From positions 1 through 64,000 of the forward strand of contig JAXMGQ010000002.1 in assembly GCA_046347195.1 (NCBI GenBank): a DNA stretch of 64,000 bases. The letters are read 5' to 3'. The translations under genes and the position numbers were made by a program. Of the stretch, positions 62,348-64,000 are shown in pieces (the first letter of the stretch is position 1; each line of letters starts with the position of its first letter). The notes under the pieces were generated by a model that was not told the origin of the DNA, ran no database searches, and was given only the letters and a program-made list of their open reading frames with translations. This DNA is from TMP-86 sp046347195 (lineage in GTDB: Bacteria > Pseudomonadota > Gammaproteobacteria > Steroidobacterales > Steroidobacteraceae).

Positions 62348-63544
62348 ATGCGGCCGAAGCCCCCGCCCTACCTGCACATCGCCCGCTGGCTCACCGCGGG
62401 GCTGGTGCTGCTGATCCTCTGGGGCTCGCTGTTCCCCTTCGATTTCGTGCCGCGCAACTACTGGCAGCTGCGCAATCGCCTGCTCGCCGGGTTCTCCCCC
62501 CGCATGTCCCGGAGCGATCTCATCTCCAACGTGCTCATCTACCTGCCGCTGGGCGCGATGCTGATGCTCTCGCTGTTCGGACGCCGCCGCTGGATGCAGG
62601 TGCTGGTGGCGACGATGCTGGGGTCGGCCCTGTCATTCACGCTGGAGTTCGCCCAGGCCTTCACGCCGCGCCGGGTCACCAGCATCTACGATTGGCTGAG
62701 CAACTCGGTGGGTGCCTTCTGCGGCGCCCTGATGATCAGCGTGTACCTGCTGGTCGGGCATCGCTGGCGGTTCCGCAGCCTCGTCGATCCGCGTCCGGCA
62801 CTGGTGCCGATGTGGGTGATCCTGCTGTGGCTGTTCTCGCAGTTCTCCCCCTACAAGGCGGTGCTCGACTCGGCACAACTGCAGGCCTCCACCGATTCGC
62901 TCGAGCATCACTATGTCTGGTCGGTGCTGGACGGAAGCCTCGCCATCGCGGCGTGGCTGGTGCTGGCCGAGACCATGCGGCGCATCTGGATGCCGCGCTA
63001 TGCGGCGGCGGCGCTCGCGGGACTCATCGCGGCGACACTGTTCGCCCGCCTGTGGATCATCGACCAGCGGCTGCGCTTCGAGGAGGTCATCGCCTGGATC
63101 ATCGCCGTGGCGAGCCTGTTCATCGCCCGTGAGCCGCACAGCCGGCTGCGCGCCGGCATCGCTGCGTGCGCCTGCGCCATGGCCCTGCTGCTGGCGGGAC
63201 TGTGGCCCTTCCAGTTCTCGGCGGACCCGCAGCGCTTCCACTGGGTGCCCTTCTCCGGGAACCTGCTGCTCACCCGCGACTACCAGCCGCTGCTCGAGAA
63301 GCTGTTCCTGTACGCCGCCCTGTTGTGGACCCTCACCCTGGCGGCCGGACGCCTGCGCATCGCCTTCATCGCCGCCTTCGCCCTGACCACGATGGTGGAA
63401 CTGCAGCAGATGTGGATGCCGGACCGGCGCGCCGAGATCACCGACCCGCTGCTGATCGCCCTGCTGACGGCAGCGTTCTTCCTGGCGCGGGAATTCCAGC
63501 CGTACGCACTGGGGATGTCCTGGAAGCGCGCATCCAAGGCCTGA
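62348..63544 (+). CDS. VanZ-family membrane protein
   Basis: ATG 62348 has GGAG seven bases upstream; a longer frame would run antisense to hrpB coding sequence. The 398-residue protein has about ten helices. ISNVLIYLPLGAMLMLSLFG then TLEFAQAFTPRRVTSIYDWL is the VanZ motif, with the conserved E, R and D residues, and a similar motif recurs near the C-terminus (ELQQMWMPDRRAEITDP), so the protein is a duplicated VanZ unit. It follows hrpB by 16 bases. The molecular function of VanZ is unknown apart from glycopeptide effects. Confidence 0.85.
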   Translation: MRPKPPPYLHIARWLTAGLVLLILWGSLFPFDFVPRNYWQLRNRLLAGFSPRMSRSDLISNVLIYLPLGAMLMLSLFGRRRWMQVLVATMLGSALSFTLEFAQAFTPRRVTSIYDWLSNSVGAFCGALMISVYLLVGHRWRFRSLVDPRPALVPMWVILLWLFSQFSPYKAVLDSAQLQASTDSLEHHYVWSVLDGSLAIAAWLVLAETMRRIWMPRYAAAALAGLIAATLFARLWIIDQRLRFEEVIAWIIAVASLFIAREPHSRLRAGIAACACAMALLLAGLWPFQFSADPQRFHWVPFSGNLLLTRDYQPLLEKLFLYAALLWTLTLAAGRLRIAFIAAFALTTMVELQQMWMPDRRAEITDPLLIALLTAAFFLAREFQPYALGMSWKRASKA

Positions 63545-63588
63545 CCCGCGCGACGGTGGGTATACTGGCGGGTGTTCTTCGCCCGGGG

Positions 63589-64000
63589 ATGCGAGTGGCT
63601 CGTTTCACACCATCTGTTCGACAAGGCTGCGCCATGGCGCTGCTGGCGGCGGCATTCGCCGCCCAGAACGCGCCCGCGATCGAAGCACCCAAGCCACCCC
63701 GGAGGAGCGCACGGTGCAGAAGCCGGCCCCGCCTCCGGCGCCAGCTCCAACGCCGGCCCCAACGCCAGCCCCAACGCCAGCCCCAACTGCCGCGCCGACG
63801 CCGCCCACGAGCCCGGCCGCTTCCGCGCCGTCCGCGGACGGGACCATCACCGCACCCGCGGCTCCCGCGGGCCCACCGGCCACGCGGGAAGAGCAGAAGT
63901 CCACCTACCAGCAGTTCCGCGCGGCCTTCGACGCCAAACGCTACGCGGATGCGCGTCCGCTCGCCGAGCGCGCGGTGCAGCTCACCGAGCAGCTCGACGG
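63589..64000 (+). pseudogene. Secreted proline-rich protein with TPR-like start, frameshifted and cut by the window end
   Basis: ATG 63589 follows GGGG and opens a signal peptide (CAMALLAAAFAAQNAPA). After APKP the frame should change at about 63691-63695: one added base gives ATPEERTVQKPAPPPAPAPT, a proline-alanine-threonine linker, and then EEQKSTYQQFRAAFDAKRYA, a TPR-like helix pair that runs out of the window. A Pro-rich linker before TPRs is typical of periplasmic envelope proteins. TATACT at 63561-63566 is a possible -10 element. Confidence 0.6.
63744..63791 (+). repeat. Four 12-base repeats coding for a Pro-Thr-Pro-Ala linker
   Basis: GCTCCAACGCCG, GCCCCAACGCCA, GCCCCAACGCCA and a final GCCCCAACTGCC follow each other without gap. 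In the downstream frame each unit encodes A-P-T-P. Such units expand and shrink easily and set linker length. Confidence 0.7.

Overview
The window is a 64-kb piece of a GC-rich proteobacterial chromosome. TonB-dependent receptors with a TonB-box plug, many APC permeases, an AraC regulator of the arabinose-binding-domain type, HrpB, VanZ and a host-attachment protein point to a gammaproteobacterium (for example the Steroidobacter/Nevskia side of the class). That placement is inference; no rRNA or ribosomal gene is present to anchor it.

Regions. (1) 1-7.4 kb: a catabolic block with the end of a beta-keto acid cleavage enzyme (BKACE), a class III aminotransferase, two APC permeases, a GntR regulator and a sarcosine/dimethylglycine-dehydrogenase-like flavoprotein. 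It fits breakdown of a methylated amine, a carnitine-like compound or a beta-amino acid. (2) 7.5-10.4 kb: GST, a small membrane protein, an HD hydrolase and a class II aldolase. (3) 10.4-29.2 kb: a large catabolic locus. A six-gene minus-strand operon (acyl-CoA ligase, small membrane protein, solute:sodium symporter, SCP-x-like thiolase, DUF35-SDR fusion, cyclase) faces an APC permease-aldehyde dehydrogenase operon. Then come an AraC regulator, a second aminotransferase, a decayed old-yellow-enzyme-like gene, an NmrA-like protein, a TonB receptor and a MaoC/FAS1-like hydratase. A direct-repeat motif recurs in the three divergent promoters of this locus and probably marks the AraC regulon. (4) 29.3-31.2 kb: phosphofructokinase, CBS protein, cytochrome c. 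(5) 31.3-44 kb: a PotDABC-type polyamine ABC transporter, then a run of APC permease, NodB-type deacetylase, C45 acyltransferase/hydrolase, VOC protein, SDR and Rieske oxygenase, followed by Lrp and a second TonB receptor. (6) 44.2-46.4 kb: tautomerase and a CadC-like regulator. (7) 46.4-48.8 kb: a visibly lower-GC patch with a hypothetical gene, a MazEF-like pair and a HicAB pair, ending at a tRNA with CAT anticodon; this looks like a small island. (8) 48.8-55.3 kb: MerR and small genes, then a KaiC-KaiB-KaiB-hybrid histidine kinase operon. (9) 55.4-64 kb: YjbQ, MFS transporter, a duplicated Prx-Grx/sirtuin junction, host-attachment protein, HrpB, VanZ and the start of a secreted proline-rich TPR protein.

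A striking property of the whole window is the number of genes whose reading frame breaks once, usually by one base in a short homopolymer, while both halves remain well conserved: thiolase, APC permease, both TonB receptors, HicA, KaiC, HrpB and the last gene. These are probably uncorrected sequence errors. The OYE-like gene (at least six breaks, lost Fe-S cysteine) and the Prx-Grx gene (breaks next to a duplication) look more like true decay.
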